A DNA stretch of 64,000 nt from Paenibacillus sp. JJ-100. Lineage in GTDB: Bacteria > Bacillota > Bacilli > Paenibacillales > Paenibacillaceae. The notes beneath the pieces are model-generated. The model saw only the letters and a program-made list of their open reading frames with translations, was not told the DNA's origin and made no database searches. Positions 9,929-18,809 of this stretch are shown one piece after another. Position numbers and translations under genes: made by a program. Within the stretch, counting starts at the first letter, position 1. Each line of letters starts with the position of its first letter. The DNA lies in NCBI RefSeq assembly GCF_948329825.1, contig NZ_CAOJCM010000002.1:930001-994000 (forward strand), read 5' to 3'.

Positions 9929-10425
9929 TATCGTGTCAACCCAGCTTGGGCGAGGACAGCTTCCTGTTTGCCCATCATTTCTGCCTCACTTGCCTCATCC
10001 TGGTGATCATAACCAAGCAGATGCAAGAAGCCGTGGACAAACAAAAATCCAAGTTCACGTTCGAATGAATGTCCGAACTCCTCACTCTGCAGTATAGTCC
10101 GCGGAACGGAAATGATAATGTCACCCAGAACATCCGGTAACTGTTCCATCTCTTCGTCTTCATCGAGCTCATAGATGATGTCCAGCTCTTCATCTACCGT
10201 TTCATTCATTGCAAAAGACAATACGTCTGTAGGACGATCGATGCCACGATAATCACGGTTGAGTTCATGAATCTGCTCATCATTAACAAAGGTGAGTGCT
10301 ACCTCTCCCTCTGTGATCCCTTCGGCTTCACCAGCCAACGCCAGTAATTGCTCCAACATTGAAATCATTGGCTCTGTAATTTCTCGATCCTGTTGTTCAT
10401 TATTCCATGCGAGGTTAAGACTCAT
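9928..10425 (-). CDS. ybeY: Endoribonuclease YbeY (rRNA maturation)
   Basis: Zinc-dependent endoribonuclease for 16S rRNA 3' end processing and ribosome quality control. 165 residues with the signature histidine motif HGFLHLLGYDHQ near the C-terminus and the preceding GDIIISV strand. An acidic loop (YELDEDEEMEQLP) is somewhat longer than in many homologues. It overlaps dgkA by one base and follows pgpH. Confidence 0.95.
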   Translation of the reverse strand: MSLNLAWNNEQQDREITEPMISMLEQLLALAGEAEGITEGEVALTFVNDEQIHELNRDYRGIDRPTDVLSFAMNETVDEELDIIYELDEDEEMEQLPDVLGDIIISVPRTILQSEEFGHSFERELGFLFVHGFLHLLGYDHQDEASEAEMMGKQEAVLAQAGLTR

Positions 10426-10458
10426 TCATCCCTAACTCCTGTCTACTCTTAATATTGA

Positions 10459-12705
10459 TTAGCCGGCTTCGGGGGACGTCGGCTTAGTTTTTTTAATCTC
10501 TTCCGGATATTCGATCCTGGAGTGAAAAATACCCATGACAGTTTCCTTCAGTGTCTTGGAGATCACATCTAACTCGCGCATCGTAAGATCACAATCATTG
10601 AACTGATGATCATCCAGTCGACCTTTAATAATCTTTTCAATCATAGACTCCACCTGCTCTACAGTGGGCTTACGCAACGAACGAACGGCTGCTTCAACAC
10701 TGTCTGCAATCCCTACAATGGCCGATTCCTTGGATTGCGCCTTAGGCCCCGGATAACGGAAATCCTCTTCGGTGAAATCGGGTTCAATTCCCGCTTCTTC
10801 CGCTTGGCGCAAGGCTTTGTGATAGAAATAGTGAAGGAATGTTGTACCATGGTGCTGCTCAGCTATATCCCGAATCGGCTTGGGCAGCTTGTAGTCCTTC
10901 TGCATTTCTACGCCATCCCTTGCATGGGCAATGATAATGGACTTGCTCAGCTTGGGATCAATGGAATCATGCGGGTTCTCCATATTGTTCTGGTTTTCTA
11001 TAAAATAGACGGGACGTTTAGTCTTCCCAATATCATGATAATACGATCCTACACGACATAGCAATCCGTTCGCACCGATGGCCTCAGCCGCCGCCTCGGA
11101 TAGATTACCAACCATAACACTGTGATGATAGGTACCCGGCGTCTCGGTCAGCAGCTTGCGAAGCAACGGGTGATTCGGATTCGAAAGCTCAACCAGTTTA
11201 AGTGCCGATAGAATACCAAATGACGTTTCAAAGAATGGCATCAGCCCAATAACCAGAATAGCTGTCAGCACGCCGCCTGCAAAGGCATACCCGATCCCGT
11301 ACAGGGTGGTTGTACGATTCCAATCGCCTGCGTCAATCAGAGCTAGTGTAAAGACCGCCAATGATCCAAACAGACAGACCATAATAGCACCTTTCAAAAT
11401 GGTTGATCGCTGACTCGCTCGGTGTGTCGCAAAAATGGCCACAAACGATACAGCAACCGCAAAGAAGCCAAGCTCAAAATCGAAAAGTTGCCCCTGGTGA
11501 ATATTCAGAATAATACTGGACAATAATCCAATCAGTATCGAACATACAAAAGCAAGCGATGTATCCAGCAACAGAGCAATCAACATAGCTCCTACTGCAA
11601 CGGGTGCAAGAAAACCGATAAACGGACGCTCATTCGTCTGAATTAGAGCTGTCACGTGCATAACGACAATCGTAATAATAAAAATGAGAACAAGCATAAG
11701 CAGCTGAGCATTGTTGTATTTGAAGTGCGTCCCACTACCTTGCTGGATAAACATTAAAATCGCTGCTGACAACATGCATGAGAACAAAAGTAACCCGAGC
11801 TGCGGCCAATAGTTGACCTCATTTTTAAGCAGACCATTCTCATCAAGCAAAGCATATATTTCCGGGGTAATAACCTCACCCTTAGAAATGAGCGGCTCTC
11901 CTTGTTTGATAAAGACAGTTGGCGTATTTTCACGCGCTTGTACTTTCGCTTCTTTGGTTCCCTCTTCATCATAAAAGCGGTTAGCAGTGACTACCAGCCG
12001 CGTCAGCTCCTGTACGACTTCACGCTGTGTGCGTTTGCCAAGAGAGCTTGCACTCACCATCTCCGCCACTTTTGCCCGCGCTATAGTAGCCTCACTGACC
12101 TGGTCTGTCATCAGTCTCGCTACAATATCTCTTGCTACTGGCTTCATTTCTTGAATATCATCTGAAGTCAGGCGCGAGATTTTAATGTACGTTTCTTCAG
12201 GGATTCGGTAACTTTGTTCCTGCACCACATTTCGAATCTCTTCCAGCAGTGTGTCGGAGTATGTACCTGTTTTCCGATTGTTATTAATAAAATTTGAGAC
12301 AAAGTCTCTCTGACGCTGCGGGATCTCGTCTCGATAAATATCGATTTTATCCTGACTTGAGATTTGATCGTCCTGATTTAGTCGATCTATACGATCCAAT
12401 AACGTTGTCATTAAATTCTCGTTACGCATCTGTACGATCTGAAACATAGGCTGAACACGTTCGGCAGCTTCTTCCTGTGCTTTCAACGTAGCCTTGTTAT
12501 TCGGAATCTGCATGGGCGCGACAATATTCACTTCACTGCGCGTCCCCTCCTGGATATCGTACCGCTCAGGTAACAGTTTGGAAGAGAGACTCACGTAAAA
12601 GAGAATCACTAAAAACAAAAAGAGAAGATAGCGTGCCCACACGCTATACTTCCATCCTGTCGCTCTATTCTGAAAAGATTTGCCTTTTGACATTTCTTTC
12701 GAGGT
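10459..12705 (-). CDS. pgpH: Membrane HD-domain c-di-AMP phosphodiesterase PgpH-like (YqfF)
   Basis: Family members hydrolyse the second messenger c-di-AMP. About 748 residues. One N-terminal membrane segment (YLLFLFLVILFYVSL) is followed by a large extracellular 7TMR-HDED domain, a seven-helix membrane domain, and a cytoplasmic HD domain (TYHHSVMVGNLSEAAAE, SYYHDIGKTKRP, HARDGVEM). The frame extends upstream into phoH. I favour GTG 12705, 20 bp after the phoH stop with AAAGGGA nine bases upstream; ATG 12693 is the alternative. Gene order phoH-pgpH-ybeY matches B. subtilis. Confidence 0.92.
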   Translation of the reverse strand, partial: TSKEMSKGKSFQNRATGWKYSVWARYLLFLFLVILFYVSLSSKLLPERYDIQEGTRSEVNIVAPMQIPNNKATLKAQEEAAERVQPMFQIVQMRNENLMTTLLDRIDRLNQDDQISSQDKIDIYRDEIPQRQRDFVSNFINNNRKTGTYSDTLLEEIRNVVQEQSYRIPEETYIKISRLTSDDIQEMKPVARDIVARLMTDQVSEATIARAKVAEMVSASSLGKRTQREVVQELTRLVVTANRFYDEEGTKEAKVQARENTPTVFIKQGEPLISKGEVITPEIYALLDENGLLKNEVNYWPQLGLLLFSCMLSAAILMFIQQGSGTHFKYNNAQLLMLVLIFIITIVVMHVTALIQTNERPFIGFLAPVAVGAMLIALLLDTSLAFVCSILIGLLSSIILNIHQGQLFDFELGFFAVAVSFVAIFATHRASQRSTILKGAIMVCLFGSLAVFTLALIDAGDWNRTTTLYGIGYAFAGGVLTAILVIGLMPFFETSFGILSALKLVELSNPNHPLLRKLLTETPGTYHHSVMVGNLSEAAAEAIGANGLLCRVGSYYHDIGKTKRPVYFIENQNNMENPHDSIDPKLSKSIIIAHARDGVEMQKDYKLPKPIRDIAEQHHGTTFLHYFYHKALRQAEEAGIEPDFTEEDFRYPGPKAQSKESAIVGIADSVEAAVRSLRKPTVEQVESMIEKIIKGRLDDHQFNDCDLTMRELDVISKTLKETVMGIFHSRIEYPEEIKKTKPTSPEAG

Positions 12706-12724
12706 CACTTTAGACAATCCCTTT

Positions 12725-13696
12725 CTATACTTGATTTTCTGCGGCGTGGTTGTATGCCACAATGATTTTTTGGACGAGGGAATGACGCACAACATCCTGC
12801 TCGGCGAAATAGACAAATCCAATCTCCTGAACTTCGCTCAGAATGGTACTCGCTTCCACAAGTCCTGATTTTTTACCACGCGGTAAATCAATCTGTGTCA
12901 CATCTCCGGTAATAACCATTTTGGAACCAAAACCAAGACGAGTCAAAAACATTTTCATCTGTTCAGGCGTTGTATTCTGTGCCTCATCCAGAATGATAAA
13001 GGAATCATCCAGTGTGCGCCCGCGCATATATGCCAAAGGAGCGATTTCAATCAAGCCACGTTCCAATGCCTTCGCCGTCTGTTCCTGCCCCATAACGTCG
13101 TAAAGCGCATCATAAAGTGGTCTCAAGTAAGGGTCTACTTTTTCCTGCAGATCACCTGGCAGGAAACCCAGACTTTCCCCTGCTTCAACTGCAGGCCGTG
13201 TCAGAATGATTCGTTTGACACTCCCCTCTTTAAGCGCGGCAACAGCCAGTACAACAGCCAAATAGGTTTTACCAGTTCCGGCAGGACCCACACCGAATAC
13301 GATATCCCTTTTTTTAATTGTGGTTACGTAGTGTTTCTGTCCAACTGTTTTTACACGAATCGGCTTACCCCGATAAGTTGTCGTTATTTCGCCTTTGAAC
13401 AGATCCAAGAGTTGGTCTGCACGCAAATCTTTAGCAAGCTCGATTGCATACAAGACATCTCTTTCGGTTAACACATACCCGTTACGGATTAATTCCAGTA
13501 ACACATTGAATAATTGTTCAAGTGATTCCACGTGCCTCACAGTACCAAAGATATTAATCTCTGCTTCGCGTGAAGCAATCTGGGCAGGAATCTCCGATTC
13601 AATCAGGTTAAGAAAAATATCTTGGGGTCCAAATAAAGCTTGCCCCTCTCCCGCACTTTGGAGCGAGATTTGTATGCTACGTGTTTGCTCTGACAA
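12725..13696 (-). CDS. phoH: PhoH-family ATPase
   Basis: P-loop ATPase of the PhoH family, often linked to RNA metabolism and usually next to ybeY. 323 residues with Walker A GPAGTGKTYLAV, Walker B SFIILDEAQN and the sensor stretch MVITGDVTQIDLP. The start is TTG 13696, with AAGGAG eleven bases upstream. The ATG closer to the ribosome binding site is out of frame. It lies 6 bp after yqfD. Confidence 0.94.
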   Translation of the reverse strand: MSEQTRSIQISLQSAGEGQALFGPQDIFLNLIESEIPAQIASREAEINIFGTVRHVESLEQLFNVLLELIRNGYVLTERDVLYAIELAKDLRADQLLDLFKGEITTTYRGKPIRVKTVGQKHYVTTIKKRDIVFGVGPAGTGKTYLAVVLAVAALKEGSVKRIILTRPAVEAGESLGFLPGDLQEKVDPYLRPLYDALYDVMGQEQTAKALERGLIEIAPLAYMRGRTLDDSFIILDEAQNTTPEQMKMFLTRLGFGSKMVITGDVTQIDLPRGKKSGLVEASTILSEVQEIGFVYFAEQDVVRHSLVQKIIVAYNHAAENQV

Positions 13697-13702
13697 ATAT
13701 AC

Positions 13703-14896
13703 TCATTCTCCTTGACTATGGACTAGCGGAAGTTCTTCCGCGATGTTTTCTTCTACTTCAAATAATACTTTCATATAAACTTTACCATTCTCTTTCTTCT
13801 CATGCAAAATTTTTTCACTTAAAATTTTTGTGCCCTTACCGTTTTTGGCCAAAATATCATTTCGGGCCCCTTCTAATCCTTTCGTTTTGGCCCACGCCAC
13901 ACTCTGCTCCTCTTGATGAAAACTCGTTTCCATGTCCTTTTCTGTCATCCATCCCATTGGTAATTGAAATGAGCGCCAAGTTAAAGGTTTATGATAAGTC
14001 TCTGTATCGTATGAACGGAAGGGAGTGCTCCCATATCCCCACAATTGAATCGCCCAATCACCAAGCACCACATAAAACCTCTCCTTACTTTCCCCTGTCA
14101 TCGTTTGATGTTTCTGGATCAGAGGAACCTGAATATCATATTCCCTCCAGACCATTCCTCGCACTTCACCTTTGGCAACAACCGTTTTGGTATTTTCCTC
14201 ATCACCAAGAATACCCGAGATCAGAACTTGTCCTTTCTTGACACGCATGTCCTTTTGCACAACAGGTCTTCCTTGTTCAGCATAAATCTGCGTAATAACC
14301 GCATCAGACTTACTAATCAAATGCCTAGGGTTTTGCAAAGGTTCACGCGTAGGTTGTGCCGACTCGACGACCTGAATGGTAACACTTGTCCCCTCTTTCG
14401 TTACACCAATCCAGGTCACGTTCGGTAACGCTAGTGCCAGCTGTTTGGAGAGCTTGTCCTGACTTTTCATTCGGAATCCCCATTGAAACGGGTAGATTCC
14501 TTCCTTTTTAGCTGCAGCGAGCACCTCGTCAGTCGGAATTGTTACATTCCCTTTGACTTCGACATTCCAAACCATCGATGACAGAGCAAATAGGGCCGCC
14601 ACAAAAAACAGCATACCTCCAACAAAAAACTTTCGACGGAGCAAGCGGGCCATAAAAAATGGAAAACCACTGCGGTGAGTAATTTTCACTCTGCAGCCTG
14701 TCCCTTTAATAATAGGACGCAGCCTGAAAAAATGCGGAAGCAAAATATTCATCTCCGCCTGGCGTCCATCATGCGCACGCAAGTCCCACACATTCAGTCT
14801 CTGCTCTGTAATCATGTTGATTAACGTCTCAATGTCTCCGCCTGTAACCGTGATTCGCAATGTTCCCCGCAATTTGTACAGACTAGGCTGCTTCAT
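13703..14896 (-). CDS. yqfD: Sporulation protein YqfD
   Basis: Membrane protein of the YqfD family (stage IV sporulation, known in B. subtilis as a sporulation-expressed gene). 397 residues: N-terminal soluble domain, one clear membrane segment near residues 90-110 (GGMLFFVAALFALSSMVW), then a large outward-facing domain beginning VEVKGNVTIPTDEVLAAAKK. The ATG overlaps the yqfC stop (ATGA). A probable SigE promoter ahead of yqfC fits mother-cell expression. Confidence 0.9.
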   Translation of the reverse strand: MKQPSLYKLRGTLRITVTGGDIETLINMITEQRLNVWDLRAHDGRQAEMNILLPHFFRLRPIIKGTGCRVKITHRSGFPFFMARLLRRKFFVGGMLFFVAALFALSSMVWNVEVKGNVTIPTDEVLAAAKKEGIYPFQWGFRMKSQDKLSKQLALALPNVTWIGVTKEGTSVTIQVVESAQPTREPLQNPRHLISKSDAVITQIYAEQGRPVVQKDMRVKKGQVLISGILGDEENTKTVVAKGEVRGMVWREYDIQVPLIQKHQTMTGESKERFYVVLGDWAIQLWGYGSTPFRSYDTETYHKPLTWRSFQLPMGWMTEKDMETSFHQEEQSVAWAKTKGLEGARNDILAKNGKGTKILSEKILHEKKENGKVYMKVLFEVEENIAEELPLVHSQGE

Positions 14897-15186
14897 TCGT
14901 TCCCCTCCACTCCATTCATATGAATATCCAGAATTGTACCTTCCACAGCGACTTCATCTGGCATAATGTTGCGTATAACCAACGTGCTTCCTTTGATCTC
15001 TAATTGGCCTTGTGACAAGGCAAGTACGATGCGATCCGGTGAGAAATGGATAACACCGCGGTGGTTTTCTATATACAGCTGTTTACTGCCGATCAGGGTT
15101 AACCGTGGCATATCATAAAGCACATCCTGCGGCAGATCCAACACTTCACTGGTCCATCTGCGCAGCTTGCGGCTGATCCGGGTCAT
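14893..15186 (-). CDS. yqfC: Sporulation protein YqfC
   Basis: 97-residue YqfC/YabP-like protein; the family is found in endospore formers and expressed in sporulation. The sequence starts MTRISRKLRRWTSEVLDLP and contains DMPRLTLIGSKQLYIENHRG, the typical beta-rich core. It is the first gene of a long run continuing into yqfD, phoH and pgpH, and overlaps yqfD by 4 bp. Confidence 0.88.
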   Translation of the reverse strand: MTRISRKLRRWTSEVLDLPQDVLYDMPRLTLIGSKQLYIENHRGVIHFSPDRIVLALSQGQLEIKGSTLVIRNIMPDEVAVEGTILDIHMNGVEGNE

Positions 15187-15216
15187 TCGAAGGTCTTCCC
15201 CCTTCCTCTACAGTTC

Positions 15217-15245
15217 AACTTATGCTCTAATTCAGTGAATTATGA
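15217..15245 (-). promoter_or_regulatory. Probable SigE promoter of yqfC-yqfD
   Basis: TCATAAT (15245-15239), a 14-nt spacer and CATAAGTT (15224-15217) on the minus strand, close to the mother-cell SigE consensus (KMATATT-N14-CATACAHT). It ends about 30 bp before the yqfC ATG. The match is read by eye; sigma assignment is inference supported by the function of the genes. Confidence 0.6.
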
Positions 15246-15290
15246 GGATTCGGTTAGAGGTTGGCGTACATATTTTGCTAAAAATAAAAC

Positions 15291-15337
15291 AACACAAAAA
15301 AAGCCTCTCTGGTGACATGTACTCACCAGAGAGGCTT
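15291..15337 (-). terminator. Strong terminator ending the nfeD-floA operon
   Basis: Perfect stem GCCTCTCTGGTGA / TCACCAGAGAGGC with a 7-nt loop, followed on the minus strand by TTTTTTTG. It separates the floA operon from the yqfC promoter. Confidence 0.9.
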
Positions 15338-15376
15338 CATTTGATCTTCAACATATAATGGACCACTTACCGTCGT

Positions 15377-15952
15377 CTACAACTTTCCTCTCGTACCAAA
15401 AGGCTGTTTTGAACGAGGAGTACCCAATACTTCTGCCCAAAGCACGCCTGTTCGGATATCCTCCGGACGAAGGCGTGAAGCCCCTGAACTTGTTGCATCT
15501 GTACTATTGGATTCAGATAGGGAACTTGCTGATGAGATACGATTCAATCTTTCCTGAATCATTCGCTGTTGTTCTTCCATCTTACTCATCTGCTCATCCA
15601 CAGAGCTCCGCATGTTACTCAGCGATTGTTCATCTCTAAATTCATCTCCTGAAAGAGATGAAGCGGCTGGTTCGGAGTACGGCTGGTCATAACGCTCATC
15701 ATATCTGTCATCATAACGTTCATCGTCATAGCGTTCATCGTATTGCTCTTCATAACGTCGATCGTCCGGTGCAGAAGTCTGCTGTGGAGAAGAACGCCTC
15801 TCGTCTTCACCGCCAAACGTTGGCATCCCATTGCCAGGACGTTTCTGGTTCGGATTTGCTGACTTCCCCAGCTTCCCAAGGAATGAAAAGAGAGCAAACC
15901 CGACAATCGCTACAACATACAGATTATTAAATATCCATTCGAATAGGCTCAT
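15377..15952 (-). CDS. Membrane-anchored protein with Tyr/Asp/Arg repeats, third gene of the floA operon
   Basis: 191 residues, no family recognised. Residues 9-24 form one hydrophobic segment (LYVVAIVGFALFSFLG), predicting an N-terminal anchor. A linker follows, then a tandem acidic/aromatic repeat at about residues 66-92 (units such as YDERYDDERYDDRYDERYD). Further on are a Met/Gln/Glu-rich helical stretch (MSKMEEQQRMIQERL) and a conserved-looking tail (IRTGVLWAEVLGTPRSKQPF). It starts 13 bp after floA, the place of yqfB in B. subtilis, but yqfB is much shorter and I see no similarity. The tail may be the functional part and the repeat a variable linker. Confidence 0.75.
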   Translation of the reverse strand: MSLFEWIFNNLYVVAIVGFALFSFLGKLGKSANPNQKRPGNGMPTFGGEDERRSSPQQTSAPDDRRYEEQYDERYDDERYDDRYDERYDQPYSEPAASSLSGDEFRDEQSLSNMRSSVDEQMSKMEEQQRMIQERLNRISSASSLSESNSTDATSSGASRLRPEDIRTGVLWAEVLGTPRSKQPFGTRGKL

Positions 15953-15965
15953 CTACGCTCACCGC

Positions 15966-16973
15966 CTATCTTCCGTTTTTGGAATCACCTTGATCGCTGG
16001 AATTGGAACCTTCAGCTGGTTTTCCCAATGTGCTGCGCATTTGAGTATCCGCTTCAATGTTTTTCAGGTTCATATAATCCATTACACCAAGTTTACCGCT
16101 GCGCAACGCTTCAGACATTGCAAGTGGCACTTGAGATTCAGACTCAACGACACGTGCTCTCATCTCAACAACGCGTGCTTTCATCTCTTGCTCTTGGGCG
16201 ACGGCCATCGCACGACGTTCTTCCGCTTTTGCCTGTGCAATACGCTTATCTGCTTCAGCTTGCTCGGTTTGCAGGAACGCACCAATGTTTTTACCTACGT
16301 CTACGTCGGCGATATCAATGGACAGGATTTCAAACGCAGTACCTGCATCCAAACCTTTGGACAATACCGTACGAGAGATCAAATCCGGATTTTCCAAGAC
16401 ATCTTTGTGAGAGTTCGAGGAACCGTTCGTACTTACAATACCTTCGCCGACACGAGCAATAATGGTTTCTTCACCAGCACCACCGACGAGTCGATCAATG
16501 TTGGCACGAACCGTAACTCGTGCTCTAACTTTAACTTCAATACCATCTTTGGCAACCGCAGATACGATTGGCGTTTCAATAACACGTGGGTTAACACTCA
16601 TTTGAACGGCTTGCAATACATCGCGACCTGCGAGGTCAATAGCCGCAGCACGTTCGAATTCAAGTGGAATGTTGGCACGTTGTGCAGCAATCAAGGCATT
16701 GACAACACGGTCAACGTTACCACCAGCGAGGAAGTGACTTTCCAATTGGTTAATATTCAGACCCAGACCCGCTTTCGTTGCTTTGATCAACGGGTTAACG
16801 ATCCGGCTAGGTGTTACACGTCTCAATCTCATCGCGACCAGTGTAATAATACCAATCCGTACCCCTGACGCAATGGCCGAGATCCAGAGCATCACCGGGA
16901 AGAAGCTGAAGAATACGCTCAAGACGATAATAGCCAGCACCGCGATGAGCAAAATTGTAATCATTGGATCCAT
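15966..16973 (-). CDS. floA: Flotillin-like protein FloA (YqfA)
   Basis: SPFH/flotillin scaffold of functional membrane microdomains. 335 residues. Two adjacent hydrophobic stretches at residues 3-45 form the membrane-associated hairpin, the SPFH/PHB domain spans about residues 60-230, and a Glu/Ala-rich coiled coil follows ([19 protein letters not shown]). GGAGGAATTTAATCT precedes the ATG. It follows nfeD and shares its SigW-type promoter; in B. subtilis the yqeZ-floA-yqfB operon is a known SigW target. Confidence 0.95.
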   Translation of the reverse strand: MDPMITILLIAVLAIIVLSVFFSFFPVMLWISAIASGVRIGIITLVAMRLRRVTPSRIVNPLIKATKAGLGLNINQLESHFLAGGNVDRVVNALIAAQRANIPLEFERAAAIDLAGRDVLQAVQMSVNPRVIETPIVSAVAKDGIEVKVRARVTVRANIDRLVGGAGEETIIARVGEGIVSTNGSSNSHKDVLENPDLISRTVLSKGLDAGTAFEILSIDIADVDVGKNIGAFLQTEQAEADKRIAQAKAEERRAMAVAQEQEMKARVVEMRARVVESESQVPLAMSEALRSGKLGVMDYMNLKNIEADTQMRSTLGKPAEGSNSSDQGDSKNGR

Positions 16974-17136
16974 AGATTAAATTCCTCCGTTTGCAATATG
17001 TTTTTTTGTAAAAGAGAGCATCAGAACTGACGCCAGTTAATCCGCTGCTGAAACATTATTCCACCACATTGCGTGCAGCATAGCAATAGGTTATGTATCA
17101 AGCCGAAGCGACAGGATCACTCCGGCAACTGCAAAA

Positions 17137-18498
17137 TTACACCGGCAAAGCCTGTTGTACCACGATTCGGGTACCTTCGGCTTTGATAACAATTACAGGT
17201 GTATCCGCAGGAATGAAAGCACCATCTGTAACTACATCGACTCGCTCACCATCAAACATCGCCGTCCCCGCTGGGCGAAGCGGTGTCAGACTGATGCCTT
17301 GCAAGCCAATCAGCTCTTTACGCTCTGTTGCCGAGGAATATCCACGATCAGCAGATAATTTTTCACTTAATATAAATCGATTCCATATCCCTCTGTCCTT
17401 GAAGATGACAGCAATGATAGCAATCACTACTAAGGCAGCTCCAAAGGCAATACCGAGGGAGACAAACGCATCACTCGTGTCATAAGCCGCCCTAACAACT
17501 CCAGCCACCAGCGCAATGGACCCCAAAATACCCAGAATACCAAAGCTCGGGATAAACATCTCCAGAATCATCATGACAAGGCCGACTGTAAATAATACCC
17601 ACGTCTCTGCTCCGGCAAACCCCGCAATATAGTTTCCAGAGAAATACAGAATAAAACATACAATCCCTACGATTCCCGGAACGCCGAATCCAGGTACAAT
17701 CAACTCAATAATGACACCGGCAATACCAAGGAACAGTAACACTGTCATCACAATCGGATTAGTCAAAAAGGTAGAAATGTTCTCTGCAGCAGTGCGCTCT
17801 AGTTTGAATACATCGCTCTGACTAAAACCAAGCCAAGCCGCTGCTTCCTCGGGTGTGTTACTGATATGATCCGCGTAACCCACTTTCAGCGCTTCCTCGG
17901 CTGAGAGAGCGATAATTTCACCTTTTTGCTTTGTTTTGTTAATTTCCGGCATCTCCACAACCATATTAACGTCGGTCATGCCAGCCGCAATCTGACCATC
18001 CCGACCGCTCTTTTCAGCTGCTCCTTGCATCTTACTCTTCCAGAAAGCAACTAGTTTAGGATCGTCCACATGTTTGCCCGAACTGTCTACCATAGCTGCA
18101 GCACCAATCATACTGCCTGGTGACATCACGATCTTATCTGCATTCAGCGCAAGAAAACTCCCAGCAGATGCAGCATCTCCCCGAACAAACGCCAACGTTT
18201 CAATCGGGCTGTTTTTAATCATCGTGCCTAGAGCATCTGCCGTATCCACACGGCCGCCCGGCGTATTGATGTCAAGAACGATCAAACCCGCATTCATTTT
18301 CTCCGCTTCCTTGAATCCGCGTTCCATGAATTTGCCTAATCCCTGCTCGATCGGTTTGTCAACCGGAATAACATATACGGCGCCGCTTTTCTCAGCTGCA
18401 TGCGCTGACGGTATCCCAATCCAGACAGGAAGCAAAAGCGTGAGCAGCATCAAGAGCATCATCGACCCCGTAAGCTTCTTCCGGCGCTTTCCCTTCAC
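17137..18498 (-). CDS. nfeD: NfeD-family membrane protein with ClpP-like serine protease domain (YqeZ)
   Basis: Partner of flotillins. 453 residues: a signal peptide (residues 1-34), a ClpP-class serine protease-like domain (NTPGGRVDTADALG; GDAASAGSFLALNADKIV with the candidate nucleophile Ser in AASAGS), then about five membrane helices, and a C-terminal OB-fold NfeD domain (GLQGISLTPLRPAGTAMF). The start is GTG 18498 behind a run of seven G. First gene of nfeD-floA and the repeat protein gene; a SigW-type promoter lies about 55 bp upstream. Confidence 0.93.
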   Translation of the reverse strand: MKGKRRKKLTGSMMLLMLLTLLLPVWIGIPSAHAAEKSGAVYVIPVDKPIEQGLGKFMERGFKEAEKMNAGLIVLDINTPGGRVDTADALGTMIKNSPIETLAFVRGDAASAGSFLALNADKIVMSPGSMIGAAAMVDSSGKHVDDPKLVAFWKSKMQGAAEKSGRDGQIAAGMTDVNMVVEMPEINKTKQKGEIIALSAEEALKVGYADHISNTPEEAAAWLGFSQSDVFKLERTAAENISTFLTNPIVMTVLLFLGIAGVIIELIVPGFGVPGIVGIVCFILYFSGNYIAGFAGAETWVLFTVGLVMMILEMFIPSFGILGILGSIALVAGVVRAAYDTSDAFVSLGIAFGAALVVIAIIAVIFKDRGIWNRFILSEKLSADRGYSSATERKELIGLQGISLTPLRPAGTAMFDGERVDVVTDGAFIPADTPVIVIKAEGTRIVVQQALPV

Positions 18499-18550
18499 AA
18501 TAGCCCCCCCTTTTCCGATAATGTTATATTGTCCAGCTTATGGTATTTAT

Positions 18551-18576
18551 TACGTACAATGCAACATTACGTTTCA
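18551..18576 (-). promoter_or_regulatory. SigW-type ECF promoter of nfeD-floA
   Basis: TGAAAC (18576-18571), exactly 16 nt, then CGTA (18554-18551) on the minus strand. This is the textbook SigW consensus, 53 bp before the nfeD GTG. The rest of the 310-bp gap between nfeD and yqeY holds A+T-rich sequence and the yqeY terminator; I see no other gene in it. Confidence 0.8.
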
Positions 18577-18764
18577 AAAACTTAAAATTATATTTGAATG
18601 GAAATGCAATTGCAAGAAAAATATACCCATATTCAAGTTTAAAACCCATTATTTATACATTATTATGTATATTCAGTGAAAAGAGCGCCTCGCCCTTATT
18701 AACATTTACTACTGCTGAGCCTGTAACAGATTTTTACCGTCAAATCTCCATGCAGGTCGCACTA

Positions 18765-18797
18765 GAAAAACACCCCCTGACAAGTCAGGAGGTGTTT
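18765..18797 (-). terminator. Terminator after rpsU-yqeY
   Basis: AACACCTCCTGA / TCAGGGGGTGTT stem with a 4-nt loop, followed by TTTTC on the minus strand, 13 bp after the yqeY stop. Confidence 0.85.
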
Positions 18798-18809
18798 ATT
18801 GAATTAGCT

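Noticed and set aside
12706..12822. Upstream extension of pgpH overlapping phoH
   Set aside because: The extra residues overlap conserved phoH C-terminal codons and resemble no known N-terminus; the GTG at 12705 has a fitting ribosome binding site.
15831..16868. 345-codon open frame on the plus strand
   Set aside because: It lies antisense to floA, has a composition rich in Arg, Cys, His and Phe unlike a real protein, and no ribosome binding site. It is a shadow of the floA codon pattern.
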